Shown in pieces: positions 17,958 through 25,937 of a stretch of 64,000 nucleotides of DNA. Where the stretch lies: positions 50,045-114,044 of the forward strand of contig JAWCNV010000004.1 of NCBI GenBank assembly GCA_038848185.1. Reading direction: 5' to 3'. The position numbers were made by a program, and so were the translations under genes. Position 1 is the first letter of the stretch, and each line of letters opens with the position of its first letter. The notes under the pieces are model-generated. The model did not search any database. It saw only the letters and a list, made by a program, of their open reading frames with translations, and was not told the origin of the DNA. Source of the DNA: JAAOZP01 sp038848185 (GTDB lineage: Archaea > Thermoproteota > EX4484-205 > JAAOZP01).

Positions 17958-18948
17958 CGTAGCTTAAAGGATGCTTAATACCCCTACAGTTGTCATCAGG
18001 ATGGCAGAGCCCGTTCGTCAATATTGTTCTGCAGCTTGGCACTGAATACTTTTTGCCTCCTCCCTTAAGACCAGCCAGATGCTCCACCTGGTACTTCGTC
18101 ACATTATACTTGTAATCAGGCTGCTTGGAGAAGAATTCAATGATCTCCTGAATATCCATGTTTCTAGAAATCATGAAGGTTGCTACTGTTAATCTCTCGA
18201 AATGTGAAGCGTTCTCACCATTCTCCATTCTCCTAATAATCCTGCTGATGCATGGAGGGTTCTCACCAATTCCTTTACTAGGAGCATAGCTTGGCTTACC
18301 GGCTTCAAGCTTACTCCATGTTTCAGTTACTGCCTTAACCGCCTCTTTAAAGCTCTCAGGCACTGCTGTTGCTGGAACAGGTTCCAGAGTCCTATCGTAA
18401 ACATAGTTGTTTACCTCCACTTGGAGTAGCCTTGCATACTCAACCCTGCTCACTAAGACACTCCCCTTGTCAACAATCCTGTTTACGAGTTTCCAGTGCC
18501 GCTCATGGAAAGCGTAAGCCAAGTTCAAATAGGCAGGTATACTCACTCTAATCATGTTCTCCTCATCTAAAAACCCTTCAACCCCAAGTCTCCTCCCGAT
18601 ATAGAGTAGTGTTTCATCACTCTCGTTAAGCATTCTCTTGTAAGCCCCCCTGCTCTCCCCGAGGGCATATATTCTCCTGATATACTCATTCATCAACATG
18701 GAGACCAGAATAATTGCTATTGGAAAGGAGAGTATTTCCCGCACGTAGTTAGACTCGTGCTGGGGCGCTACCTTAACCTCCCTTGAAATAAGAGCATTCT
18801 TAATCCTTTCAACAGCTCTTTTCAAAGCTGCTTCAGAACCTGTTTTCTCCAGGCTTTCAAGAGATAAATCGATATTACGGGATATGAATTCTCTTGCCTC
18901 CGGCAGGAACGGGTATCTCGCAACCCTGAGAATATTTTCACTCATCAT
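17920..18948 (-). CDS. priL: DNA primase large subunit
   Basis: 342 residues. Non-catalytic partner of PriS that binds an Fe-S cluster and helps start and hand off primers. The four ligands are visible: C233 (ENPPCISRI), C306 (VPSCRTI), C315 (GLCHPDD) and C321 (DDNCRGI). N-terminal region RVARYPFLPEAREFI is typical. Directly upstream of priS with overlap (14-38 bp depending on the priS start). First gene of the PriL-PriS-GINS-L44e-S27e-aIF2-alpha series. Confidence 0.94.
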   Translation of the reverse strand: MMSENILRVARYPFLPEAREFISRNIDLSLESLEKTGSEAALKRAVERIKNALISREVKVAPQHESNYVREILSFPIAIILVSMLMNEYIRRIYALGESRGAYKRMLNESDETLLYIGRRLGVEGFLDEENMIRVSIPAYLNLAYAFHERHWKLVNRIVDKGSVLVSRVEYARLLQVEVNNYVYDRTLEPVPATAVPESFKEAVKAVTETWSKLEAGKPSYAPSKGIGENPPCISRIIRRMENGENASHFERLTVATFMISRNMDIQEIIEFFSKQPDYKYNVTKYQVEHLAGLKGGGKKYSVPSCRTILTNGLCHPDDNCRGIKHPLSYGEKHVADKHGVS

Positions 18949-19064
18949 CCTGACTCTTTTTCTAAATGTGTCTCCATAGGCAAACCTTATTAACGTTGAG
19001 GATTAACTATAATGCTGATAAGGGTCAAACTCGGGCCTAAGCATAATCAAAACCATGTGGCCTA

Positions 19065-19146
19065 TCCCCGCTAAAAACAGGATTCTCCGAGGATCAGGCA
19101 TGGGGGAAGTGGCGCTGAACCATGGGTTTTCAAACCCTGTCGGGGA
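19065..19146. other. Possible structured RNA in the priL-pcna intergenic region
   Basis: The 246-252 bp between priL and pcna has no supported coding frame but is highly self-complementary. TCCCCG (19065-19070) pairs with CGGGGA (19141-19146), ACAGG (about 19077) with CCTGT just inside, and there are internal hairpins GATTCT/AGGATC, CATGG/CCATG and GGGTTT/AAACCC (19124-19137). On the minus strand the palindromic TATATA at 19167-19173 would place a start about 25 bases before the outer helix. No known RNA family recognised; strand undetermined. Confidence 0.35.
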
Positions 19147-19165
19147 CTTGGCTAAAGGAAGCAAG

Positions 19166-19174
19166 CTATATAAG
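19166..19174 (+). promoter_or_regulatory. TATA box of pcna
   Basis: CTATATAAG centred about 30 bases before the pcna ATG at 19201. Archaeal transcription starts about 25 bases past the TATA centre, so the pcna message is probably leaderless or nearly so. The core is nearly palindromic and could also fire leftward. Confidence 0.7.
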
Positions 19175-19200
19175 GGGTCCATTAGCTATAATGGGTGGCC

Positions 19201-19968
19201 ATGTCGTCAAGCATCCTTGCGAGGCTTGTGGTGAATGACGCTAAGATTATTCGTAAAGCCTTCAAAGCAACCTCCTCACTTATAGATGAGGCTCCGATTA
19301 AGATAAGTGACGAAGGTTTCTCGATAAGAGCCTTGGATCTGGCGGAGGTCTCCATGATCGACTTAGTTCTTTCAAAAAATGTTTTCGAAACATTCGAGTT
19401 CAACAAGCCTATTAAGGTGAACATACGGTTAAGCGATGTGCTAAATCTTCTTAAGTTTGAATCCAAGTCTGAGAAGCTGGAGATCGTTTTCAGAGAAGAT
19501 AAGGTGAGCTTTAAAGTCAGCAACGATTTCACCAGGATTTTCACGATCCCTGTTTTCTTCTCGGAGGACAGAGATCTCCCCCTGCCCAAGGTCTCGCTGG
19601 GAAACTCTTTCGAGACAAAGGTGTCGACGATAAGGCACTTGCTTGAAAGCGGGAAGCATATTTCAGACTATATTTCTATAAGCGTTGAGAAAAACACTGT
19701 TCTTCTCTCTGCTAAAGGCGAGATCTCGGAATACCAGGTTCTCCTCACCTCTGAGGAGGGCAACCTGATAAACCCTGTTTTGAAAGAGGGGTCAAAAGCA
19801 TCTTACGATCTTAAACGACTTAGCAGCATAGTTTCCTCCCTGCTTTTCAGCGAAAGCCTGAAGCTGGAATTCGACACCGATCTCCCTATGAAGATAACTC
19901 AACCAGTCGAGGAAGCTCCCGACAGTACAGTAATGTTCTTCATCGCGCCGAGGATGGAGAAAGCCTGA
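19201..19968 (+). CDS. pcn: PCNA sliding clamp
   Basis: About 255 residues, standard length for a clamp monomer made of two similar domains. Clear features: LIDEAPIKISDEGFSIRALD near residue 25, the DVLNLLKF segment, the interdomain region near residue 125 and the C-terminal MFFIAPRME that binds partner proteins. Tethers polymerase, FEN1 and ligase to DNA. The ATG at 19201 is preferred; a GTG six bases earlier is possible. A strong TATA box lies about 30 bases upstream. Ends 6 bp from the convergent TFS gene. Confidence 0.95.
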   Translation: MSSSILARLVVNDAKIIRKAFKATSSLIDEAPIKISDEGFSIRALDLAEVSMIDLVLSKNVFETFEFNKPIKVNIRLSDVLNLLKFESKSEKLEIVFREDKVSFKVSNDFTRIFTIPVFFSEDRDLPLPKVSLGNSFETKVSTIRHLLESGKHISDYISISVEKNTVLLSAKGEISEYQVLLTSEEGNLINPVLKEGSKASYDLKRLSSIVSSLLFSESLKLEFDTDLPMKITQPVEEAPDSTVMFFIAPRMEKA

Positions 19969-19974
19969 TTAAAA

Positions 19975-20304
19975 TTAAGAATACTCTCGCCAAGTGTATC
20001 CACACTTAGTACACTTGAAGAACTGTGTAGCACTCTCATCAGCCCCCCTAGTCTGTGATAACCACCAGTATGCCTCCTTATTCTTACACTTAGGGCATAC
20101 CATATTTATAACCGGAAGCGGGTTTAGATCCGCCTCCTTCCTTACTATCTTCACTGCACTATCCTTCCTCCTCGTTTCAATGCTTTTCTCAACTGTGTGT
20201 GCACGCTCCTCATAGCCGCATTTCGGGCAGGAGTATAAAAGAGATTCCTTACCCCTCTTTATCTGAAGTTTTGTTCCACACTTTGGACAGAATTTTATTC
20301 GCAT
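19975..20304 (-). CDS. tfs: Transcription factor S (TFIIS/RPB9-like)
   Basis: 109 residues from the preferred start (RIKFCPKCG); the frame is open to 20343 but longer starts add a tail absent from relatives. Two zinc ribbons: FCPKCG with YSCPKCGYEE at the N-terminus, and MVCPKCKNKEAYW with FFKCTKCGYTW at the C-terminus, including the acidic tip RGADESATQFF with D and E residues that stimulate RNA cleavage by RNA polymerase. Rescues backtracked polymerase. Lies after rpoL on the same strand, 86 bp downstream, and is tail-to-tail with pcna. Confidence 0.93.
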   Translation of the reverse strand: MRIKFCPKCGTKLQIKRGKESLLYSCPKCGYEERAHTVEKSIETRRKDSAVKIVRKEADLNPLPVINMVCPKCKNKEAYWWLSQTRGADESATQFFKCTKCGYTWREYS

Positions 20305-20380
20305 GGGGGTTCTAATGGGGATAACCATCCTGTTAATAAACATTACTGTCTTTTTTGAAAGCTTAATTTAAACGCTTAGG

Positions 20381-20398
20381 GCCCCCCGACTAGGGGGC
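20381..20398. other. GC-rich hairpin at the end of rpoL
   Basis: GCCCCC (20381-20386) and GGGGGC (20393-20398) form a perfect 6 bp stem with a 6-base loop that includes the rpoL stop codon. It lies between rpoL and tfs and may attenuate or separate their transcripts; no poly-T tract follows directly, so it is not a standard archaeal terminator. Confidence 0.45.
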
Positions 20399-20683
20399 AG
20401 AGGCCCTGCCCTCAGCCGCTTCTTTAAGCTTCTCCTCGAAGTCTTCAAGCTCCTCAATCAATTCCCTCAGACTCTTCACAAGGACATCCCTAGGCTTTTT
20501 CTCGCCGGCATATATGTAGAGCGTAGCCTCCTGCTTAAGCGGATGCTCTATCCTGTACGCGGAATATCCCTTCGCCAGCTTCTTGTTCAGATAGCTTGTT
20601 AAAAGGTTGAGGAGAGTATGTGTTTCGCCATAAACCTCTAACTCTGCCTCCCCCTTCCCCTTACTCCTATATACTGTTCTCAT
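20390..20683 (-). CDS. rpoL: RNA polymerase subunit L (Rpo11)
   Basis: 97 residues. Assembly subunit of RNA polymerase that pairs with subunit D. Family text: ELEVYGETHTLLNLLTSYLNK, then YRIEHPLKQEATLYI, followed by a long acidic C-terminal helix. Overlaps the stop of the exosome gene csl4 by four bases (ATGA-type), so translation is coupled. Confidence 0.94.
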   Translation of the reverse strand: MRTVYRSKGKGEAELEVYGETHTLLNLLTSYLNKKLAKGYSAYRIEHPLKQEATLYIYAGEKKPRDVLVKSLRELIEELEDFEEKLKEAAEGRASAP

Positions 20684-21270
20684 GGCATTTTCACCAGTTT
20701 CTCAATCGGCTCATCGTAGAAAATGCTTACTTTCCTATCCTCCCTCGTCCTGCAGGAGGAGCAGAACAAGTATTTCTTTGAGAACGAGAGGGGTCTACCG
20801 CAATTGTTGCAATAAGCCTTTACCACACCATACTCCTTCGCAGACAAGTCTATCAGGTTTGCGTTCACAGTTGAAAGTATTCTGCCGTACAGAATATCGT
20901 TTTCCCTAACATAGTTTCTCAGGCTTCCCGTGCGGAAACGGGGATAAGATTTCCCAAAACTTTCCCTACCTATGAGGCCAGTATACTCATGGTTCAGCCT
21001 AACTCCGTTCACGTAAAAAATATCGACATTAGCATAATGGCTGGAGAAGCCAGTTACGCTTCCAATGATCTTAAAGCCTGGTTTGGGTATGAGGAGAGGC
21101 TTAAACTCAATAACTTCCAGCTCTCTCCTATCCCTGTCAACATTAATCTTTCCGACCCTGCTTGAGTATATGACCCCGTTCTCCTCAAAGGTCCCGTCTC
21201 CCGGGAAAAACTCCTCAAGTGTGGCAAGGGGTTCTCCAATTAGGACAAGCCTATTCTGAACCTGCTTCAT
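20680..21270 (-). CDS. csl4: Exosome RNA-binding subunit Csl4
   Basis: 196 residues. Cap subunit of the archaeal RNA exosome. N-terminal domain with PGDGTFEENGVIYSS, a central S1-like OB domain (RNYVRENDILYGRIL), and a C-terminal zinc ribbon YCNNCGRPL with FCSSCRTRE. Sits between L10e (20 bp overlap) and rpoL (4 bp overlap), an archaeal gene order linking RNA degradation with transcription. Confidence 0.92.
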   Translation of the reverse strand: MKQVQNRLVLIGEPLATLEEFFPGDGTFEENGVIYSSRVGKINVDRDRRELEVIEFKPLLIPKPGFKIIGSVTGFSSHYANVDIFYVNGVRLNHEYTGLIGRESFGKSYPRFRTGSLRNYVRENDILYGRILSTVNANLIDLSAKEYGVVKAYCNNCGRPLSFSKKYLFCSSCRTREDRKVSIFYDEPIEKLVKMP

Positions 21271-21754
21271 CTCTCACACCCGTTTTTTCCAGAGCCTTTA
21301 TCTCAATGAAAGTCTCCACAGGCAGTTTTGAAGAAGCTGTCTTAAGACCCTTCTTAACAATGTTTTCAGACTCGAGTTTTGAAAAAACCTCCATCACCGG
21401 CTCACCTGCCCCTATTTTCGCAGCCAGCGTGGTGGGTTTCCCATATGCTCTCTTCATACCCTTGCTGAGCCTGTCTGCACCCGCCATCGTCAGCATTTTA
21501 TGCTCCCTGCAGACAATATGAGGGTATGGGATCAGCCTGAGAACATACCTAGCTTCGCCTAGCTCTGTCTCTAGAATCTTGTTGGCTGCGACACGGGCTG
21601 CTTCAAGAGCCTCCTGCTTTATCAAAGCAGGCTTTTTAACCACAAGCCTGAAAACAGCATCGAAATCCCCCTCCTTCCCAAGTTTAAACCGGCTTACTCT
21701 AAGCTGAGGTATCCTCGATATGTACTCCTTCCTAGCGTAAGGCATCTGCTTCAA
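21251..21754 (-). CDS. rpl10e: 50S ribosomal protein L10e (uL16)
   Basis: 167 residues, full length for the archaeal/eukaryotic uL16 family. Conserved text: VLRLIPYPHIVCREHKMLT, the loop ADRLSKGMKRAYGKPTTLAAKI near the A site, then the C-terminal helix. First gene of the L10e-csl4-rpoL-tfs unit; its 106 bp upstream region separates it from the divergent methyltransferase gene. Confidence 0.94.
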   Translation of the reverse strand: MKQMPYARKEYISRIPQLRVSRFKLGKEGDFDAVFRLVVKKPALIKQEALEAARVAANKILETELGEARYVLRLIPYPHIVCREHKMLTMAGADRLSKGMKRAYGKPTTLAAKIGAGEPVMEVFSKLESENIVKKGLKTASSKLPVETFIEIKALEKTGVRDEAGSE

Positions 21755-21860
21755 CTTTTCCCTGCCTGCTCGCTTGTTTTCCGGCAGACTGGTTTAAAAA
21801 GCTTCTCTTTCAAGAGTAGGGGATAAAAACAGCCCATTGGGCTTAAATAGTTGGGGAACG

Positions 21861-22601
21861 ATGAATATTGGAAGCAAGTATTACATAGTGCTCGTGGGCC
21901 CGAAGTATCCGGTTAACGTCGGCATTATAGCGAGGACAATGATGAACTTCTCCTTTAGAAAACTGGTTTTAGTCTCCCCTGGGAAAGACGCCTTAGAGTC
22001 TTCAAAGCTTTACGCTGCTCACGGTGCAGAAATCGTTGAAAAACAACTTGTCTACGAGGATCTTTCACAGGCATTGCGAGAATTGAAGCCTTCAATAAGC
22101 ATCGGCACCTCAGGCAGGAAGGCGTCTAAAAGCCTGTTGAGGCAATATGTTTCACCAAAGGAGATGGTTGAACTCTGCAACCCTGTGGAGGGTAAAGTGC
22201 TTCTAGTGTTCGGCAGAGAGGACATAGGGTTGAAGAACGAGGAGCTTTCGCAACTAGACTATGTTGTTCACATACCTGCTTCCAGCGAATACAGCGTGAT
22301 GAATCTCGCCGTCTCTGCCTCAATACTGATGTACGAGGTTTTCACTGGTTCAGGGGGTAAAAGAAAGTCTTTACGAAGGCCCGCCAGCATGGAGATAACA
22401 AACAGGATTTATGTTGAGACCCAGAATATTTTCTCCGCCTTAAGCCTGCCGGAAGTTAAGAAGAGGGTTGTGACCCGGTCTCTTAGGAACCTTATTGGGC
22501 GCTCCGCCCCTTCAGCTAAGGAGGCAGGTAGCATACTGTGGTTCCTGAGGAAGACGAGGATGGGAATAGAGGTTATGAAGCGGAGGCTGATGGAAGGATA
22601 G
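21861..22601 (+). CDS. SpoU/TrmJ-type RNA 2'-O-methyltransferase
   Basis: 246 residues from the ATG at 21861 (an upstream TTG at 21837 is less likely). SPOUT fold with trefoil-knot motifs: N-terminal LVGPKYPVNVGIIARTMMNF, motif 2 LVFGREDIGLKNEELSQLD and motif 3 HIPASSEYSVMNLAVSASI. This is the TrmJ/LasT branch, which methylates tRNA at position 32 in bacteria and archaea; the exact target here is inferred. A C-terminal helical extension of about 80 residues is present. Confidence 0.88.
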   Translation: MNIGSKYYIVLVGPKYPVNVGIIARTMMNFSFRKLVLVSPGKDALESSKLYAAHGAEIVEKQLVYEDLSQALRELKPSISIGTSGRKASKSLLRQYVSPKEMVELCNPVEGKVLLVFGREDIGLKNEELSQLDYVVHIPASSEYSVMNLAVSASILMYEVFTGSGGKRKSLRRPASMEITNRIYVETQNIFSALSLPEVKKRVVTRSLRNLIGRSAPSAKEAGSILWFLRKTRMGIEVMKRRLMEG

Positions 22602-22644
22602 GTTTTAAAACCTTTAGCGGTTCGTCTCTCTTGTTTAGAGAATA

Positions 22645-23757
22645 ATGGTTACCAACCTCCCTCCTCAGGCTGAGGCGCAGTATAAGAAGGTAGTTGCCTC
22701 CAAGAGTAAAGAGGAGAAGCTTGAGAACCTGAGGATCTTCCTCTCCATGATACCTGAGCACAAGGGCACTGAGAAACTTAGGGCACAGGTTAAACGCCAA
22801 ATATCCCGGCTTCAGGATGAGATTCTGGTTGAGAGGAAGAGGCGTAGCTCTAGGCAAGCGGCTTTCGACAAAGGGGAGAACACTGTTTTAACCGCGGTGC
22901 TGGCTGAGGATAAGAGGCTGCTCCACGAGCTTTTAACACGCTTAAACGTTTTCGACGAACCGCTTGTTTCAGAATCGCTGAGCGAGCTGAAGCCTTTGAG
23001 CATAGGTTTCGAAGACATTGTCTTAGGCTTCATACCTTTGTCACTCTCCATGGTGGAGAGCCGCAGGTATTCGCTTATTCAATCAATTCTCTTCAAATCT
23101 GATTTAATTCTAGCGCTTCTGAATGGTGAGAACCCGCCTGAAGAATTCAATCTGGTTAAAAAAACACTGAGGAAATTCGGCATCTATGCTGCTTCAAAGA
23201 ATTCGATGGCGGTTTTCAAAAGCCTGAAGGCAGGTGGAATAACAGTGGTGAATAAGTCAAGGTTCTTGAGCGAGGAGGAAATCAGAGTTTTCTTATCGAG
23301 ACATGGTTTTGAAAGTGGGATCGTTCATCTTTCAGAATTCACGTCGCTCTACACGCTTGAAAGCTGTGTTACAGGGTTGCAGAGGAAAAACTTTCTACTT
23401 GTCTTGAAAAACCACATGAGTGGAAGCGATTTAGCTAGTCAACTAAACGTTTCAGAGACCTCTATAATCAATATGAACATGTTTCTAGAAGGAAATCCTT
23501 TAAAAACCGTGTTCGAAACGTCTGAACTCATCAGGGTTTACCTGAAGCCTCCGTCAGCACCCTTGCCCTCAGGCAAGCCGATGCTTGTAAACAGAGAGAT
23601 TACAGTAGGGGAGCTTGCTTCAAAAATACACGGGGGGCTGTCTGAAAGCATTAGGTACGCTAGATTATGGAGAGGAGGATTCAAATCCACACCGCTGAGA
23701 GTCAACCCCTCTTTCAAACTATTGGACAGGGATGTGATAGAAATACGCACGAGATAG
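22645..23757 (+). CDS. DRG-family protein with degenerate GTPase domain
   Basis: 370 residues aligned end to end with archaeal DRG (developmentally regulated GTP-binding) proteins. Retained: N-terminal helical region NLPPQAEAQYKKV and HKGTEKLRAQVKRQI, and a C-terminal TGS domain with ARLWRGG and DRDVIEI. The middle keeps the domain length and some strands, but the P-loop position reads VLTAVLAEDKRLLHELL with no GxxxxGK[ST], the G3 DxxG is absent, and the NKxD position reads KNHMSGSD. GTP binding is therefore unlikely. DRG proteins act on ribosomes. Followed three bases later by the HemK-like methyltransferase. Confidence 0.8.
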   Translation: MVTNLPPQAEAQYKKVVASKSKEEKLENLRIFLSMIPEHKGTEKLRAQVKRQISRLQDEILVERKRRSSRQAAFDKGENTVLTAVLAEDKRLLHELLTRLNVFDEPLVSESLSELKPLSIGFEDIVLGFIPLSLSMVESRRYSLIQSILFKSDLILALLNGENPPEEFNLVKKTLRKFGIYAASKNSMAVFKSLKAGGITVVNKSRFLSEEEIRVFLSRHGFESGIVHLSEFTSLYTLESCVTGLQRKNFLLVLKNHMSGSDLASQLNVSETSIINMNMFLEGNPLKTVFETSELIRVYLKPPSAPLPSGKPMLVNREITVGELASKIHGGLSESIRYARLWRGGFKSTPLRVNPSFKLLDRDVIEIRTR

Positions 23758-23759
23758 TT

Positions 23760-24341
23760 GTGGGCGAGTTAAGGCTTATCATTCACCCTGCTGTATATCC
23801 TCCCTCGGAAGACTCTTATCTGCTTCTTGACACTGTTAAAAAAACTGAAGCTAAGAAAATTCTAGAGGTAGGCTGCGGATGCGGCCTAATATCTTTAACA
23901 CTTGCCCATAGGAATGTTGAGGTGGTTGCTGTGGATGTCGAAAAGGAAGCGTGTAGGAATACGCTTACCAATTTAAAGGCGAACAGGGTTCAAGGCACTG
24001 TGCATATTGTAAACGGGGATCTTGCAACAGCATTAAGGAGAAACGTAAAGCTCGACATGGTAGTGAGCAATCCCCCCTACATCCCGGTTGAAGCCTCAAC
24101 TAGTGAAGACTACTCATGGGCAGCTGGAGAAGAAAACTCTTTCTCAAAAAGGCTTTTGGAAAACGTGCTTCCCATGCTGTCAGCCAGCGGTGTGATGTTC
24201 CTCGTGCAGTCAAGCCTAACCGATTTAGAGGGTTTAAAGAAGCTTATTGAGGCTAAAGGCTTCTCGGTTGAAGAAGCGTCTTCCAAGGAATTCTTCTTCG
24301 AAAAGATTGTTGTCCTTAAGATTTTTAGGAAACGTGTTTAG
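23760..24341 (+). CDS. HemK/Mtq2-like N5-glutamine methyltransferase
   Basis: About 193 residues from the GTG at 23760, just after the preceding stop; the frame extends upstream inside the DRG-like gene but that part is not family-like. Class I SAM fold: HPAVYPPSEDSYLLLD, motif I EVGCGCGLISL, the acidic VVAVDVEKEA end of strand 2 and catalytic NPPYIP. Archaeal members methylate release factor aRF1 with Trm112 in known cases; aRF1 is at 31961 in this window. Tail-to-tail with DUF655 with a 4 bp overlap. Confidence 0.88.
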   Translation: MGELRLIIHPAVYPPSEDSYLLLDTVKKTEAKKILEVGCGCGLISLTLAHRNVEVVAVDVEKEACRNTLTNLKANRVQGTVHIVNGDLATALRRNVKLDMVVSNPPYIPVEASTSEDYSWAAGEENSFSKRLLENVLPMLSASGVMFLVQSSLTDLEGLKKLIEAKGFSVEEASSKEFFFEKIVVLKIFRKRV

Positions 24342-24907
24342 TCTCTTGTAAAGATACGGTACTTAACCTCTGTGGAAAGCTCCTCCACAACCCTCTGAGC
24401 CATCAGCTTCGCAACACCCTGTATCCCGATCCTCTTCGAAAAGTCTTCGAGAGATGAGAAAGGCTTCCTAGCCCTCTCCTCAAGTATCTTCCTAGCGTTC
24501 ATCTTACCGATGCCCGGCAATAGCTCTACCGCATGCATCTTGGGGGAAATGGATTGCAGATTGTTTAAGAGATCTATGAACCTCTGCTCGTTGCTGACTA
24601 TTATGAACTCCGCAACATCAGGAAGCATAAACCTCGCCTGAGGAGTTAACTCACTATACCTTATCCTCCCCAGCACATTCTTAACCTGCGCCCTATCCCC
24701 CTTCCCTATGAAAACCCTCTCCTTAGGGCTAAGCCTCACATGCGGGAAAAGGGAGACCTCCAGTAGGGTGAAGTAAACATCTCCGAGAAGCTGCGCATAC
24801 GGCGAGTGCACAGGCTTCCCAAGCCTGCTTAGAACCCTCCCCTCCTCAACGAAGTCTAAAACATAACCATACTCTTCGAAAACTCTTTTACCTCTTGCAA
24901 AACTCAT
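24338..24907 (-). CDS. DUF655 RNA-binding-like protein (OB fold plus helix-hairpin-helix)
   Basis: 189 residues. N-terminal part has the DUF655 text EEYGYVLDFVEEG and a beta-rich segment with ERVFIGKGDRAQVKNVLGRI; the C-terminal part carries the helix-hairpin-helix LLPGIGKMNARKILEERARKPFSSLEDF. In many archaea it lies beside rpl21e, rpoF and ksgA, suggesting a ribosome- or RNA-related role; those partners are not here, and the HemK-like methyltransferase is convergent with it. Function unproven. Confidence 0.85.
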   Translation of the reverse strand: MSFARGKRVFEEYGYVLDFVEEGRVLSRLGKPVHSPYAQLLGDVYFTLLEVSLFPHVRLSPKERVFIGKGDRAQVKNVLGRIRYSELTPQARFMLPDVAEFIIVSNEQRFIDLLNNLQSISPKMHAVELLPGIGKMNARKILEERARKPFSSLEDFSKRIGIQGVAKLMAQRVVEELSTEVKYRIFTRD

Positions 24908-24935
24908 CTAGCCCACCTCATTCCCAAAGGCTTAC

Positions 24936-25009
24936 ACGCTGAGGAGAACCATAGCCCACACTAGCATATCAAGGGGGACCCTACACCGCCTCACCAGGGT
25001 TCTCCGCGT
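24936..25009. ncRNA. Candidate structured RNA hairpin
   Basis: ACGC (24936-24939), a three-base TGA bulge and GGAGAACC (24943-24950) pair perfectly with GGTTCTCC (24998-25005) and GCGT (25006-25009), a 12 bp stem interrupted by one asymmetric bulge and capped by a 47-base region. Located in the non-coding space between DUF655 and sufC. Could be an H/ACA-like or other guide RNA, but I see no box motif that settles it; strand unknown. Confidence 0.45.
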
Positions 25010-25196
25010 CTCCATCGCCTTAATCAGTCGTTTAACACCATTAATGGTTTAAAGATAAAGTTTTTCTCTAAGGGGAAGGTTTAGCCTACGGCCTATGAGG
25101 ATAAGGTATTTGAAGGAAAAGGTGACTTGTCAGAGTTAATCTGAGGCTTAAACTTTTTTAAACCAGCTTTCAGGCGAAATAAGCGGGGTAATATAA

Positions 25197-25937
25197 ATGC
25201 TTTATTTAAAAAGCATTGTGGTAGAACTCGGTGGAAAAACCGTAATCAAAGGGGTAGACCTTCAGGTTAATAGCGGAGAGTTAGCTCTCCTCATGGGGCC
25301 TAACGGCTCAGGAAAATCCACACTGCTACACGCGATAGTTGGAGATAAAAGGTGTAGAGTGGTTTCAGGATCCCTGCTCTTCGACGGAAGAGAGTTGACC
25401 GGCTTAACGATGGAGGAGAGGGTTAGGCTTGGCCTAAGCCTGGGCTTCCAGTTTCCGCCGAGGCTGAAAGGCGTCAGGCTTAGGGGCCTAGCATTAAGGG
25501 TCCTTGAGAAAAGAGGCCTGCCGAGGGATGAGGCTGAAAGGGTTCTCGAAGAGTATTCGAGGCTCCTGAGAATGGAGAGCCTTCTAGACAAGGATTTCAA
25601 TGTGGGCTTCAGCGGGGGAGAGGCTAAGAGGGCTGAGCTAATGCTAACCCTTATCCAAAACCCTCGCCTCCTGCTTCTGGACGAGCCTGACTCCGGCGTC
25701 GACGTGGAGAATCTTGCACTCATGGGTTCAGCAATATCCCGCTACCTGTCTCCAAACGGGAGGACGGCAATACTGATAACACATACGGGTTATATTGCTA
25801 AACACGTCAAGGCTTCTGAAGCACACGTTATGATCGACGGACGCATAGTGTGCAGCGGAGACCCTGAGGAAATGGTTTCAAACATTATGGAGCACGGTTT
25901 CGAAGCATGTGTGAACTGCAGGAGGGCTAAGCGGTGA
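25197..25937 (+). CDS. sufC: SufC-type Fe-S cluster assembly ATPase
   Basis: 246 residues. ABC ATPase that drives Fe-S cluster assembly on its SufB partner. Walker A GPNGSGKS at residues 34-41, Q-loop region LGFQFPPRLKGV, signature FSGGEAKR, Walker B LLLLDEPDSGVDVE and switch histidine ITHTG. The C-terminus contains CVNC. RBS-like GCGGGGT lies just upstream of the ATG. The sufB gene starts four bases inside the sufC end (GTGA overlap), so translation is coupled. Confidence 0.94.
   Translation: MLYLKSIVVELGGKTVIKGVDLQVNSGELALLMGPNGSGKSTLLHAIVGDKRCRVVSGSLLFDGRELTGLTMEERVRLGLSLGFQFPPRLKGVRLRGLALRVLEKRGLPRDEAERVLEEYSRLLRMESLLDKDFNVGFSGGEAKRAELMLTLIQNPRLLLLDEPDSGVDVENLALMGSAISRYLSPNGRTAILITHTGYIAKHVKASEAHVMIDGRIVCSGDPEEMVSNIMEHGFEACVNCRRAKR

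Noticed and set aside
25092..25145. C/D box guide RNA upstream of sufC (ATGAGGA and CTGA-like boxes)
   Set aside because: Box C is off consensus and the internal boxes and terminal stem are weak; not enough to call.
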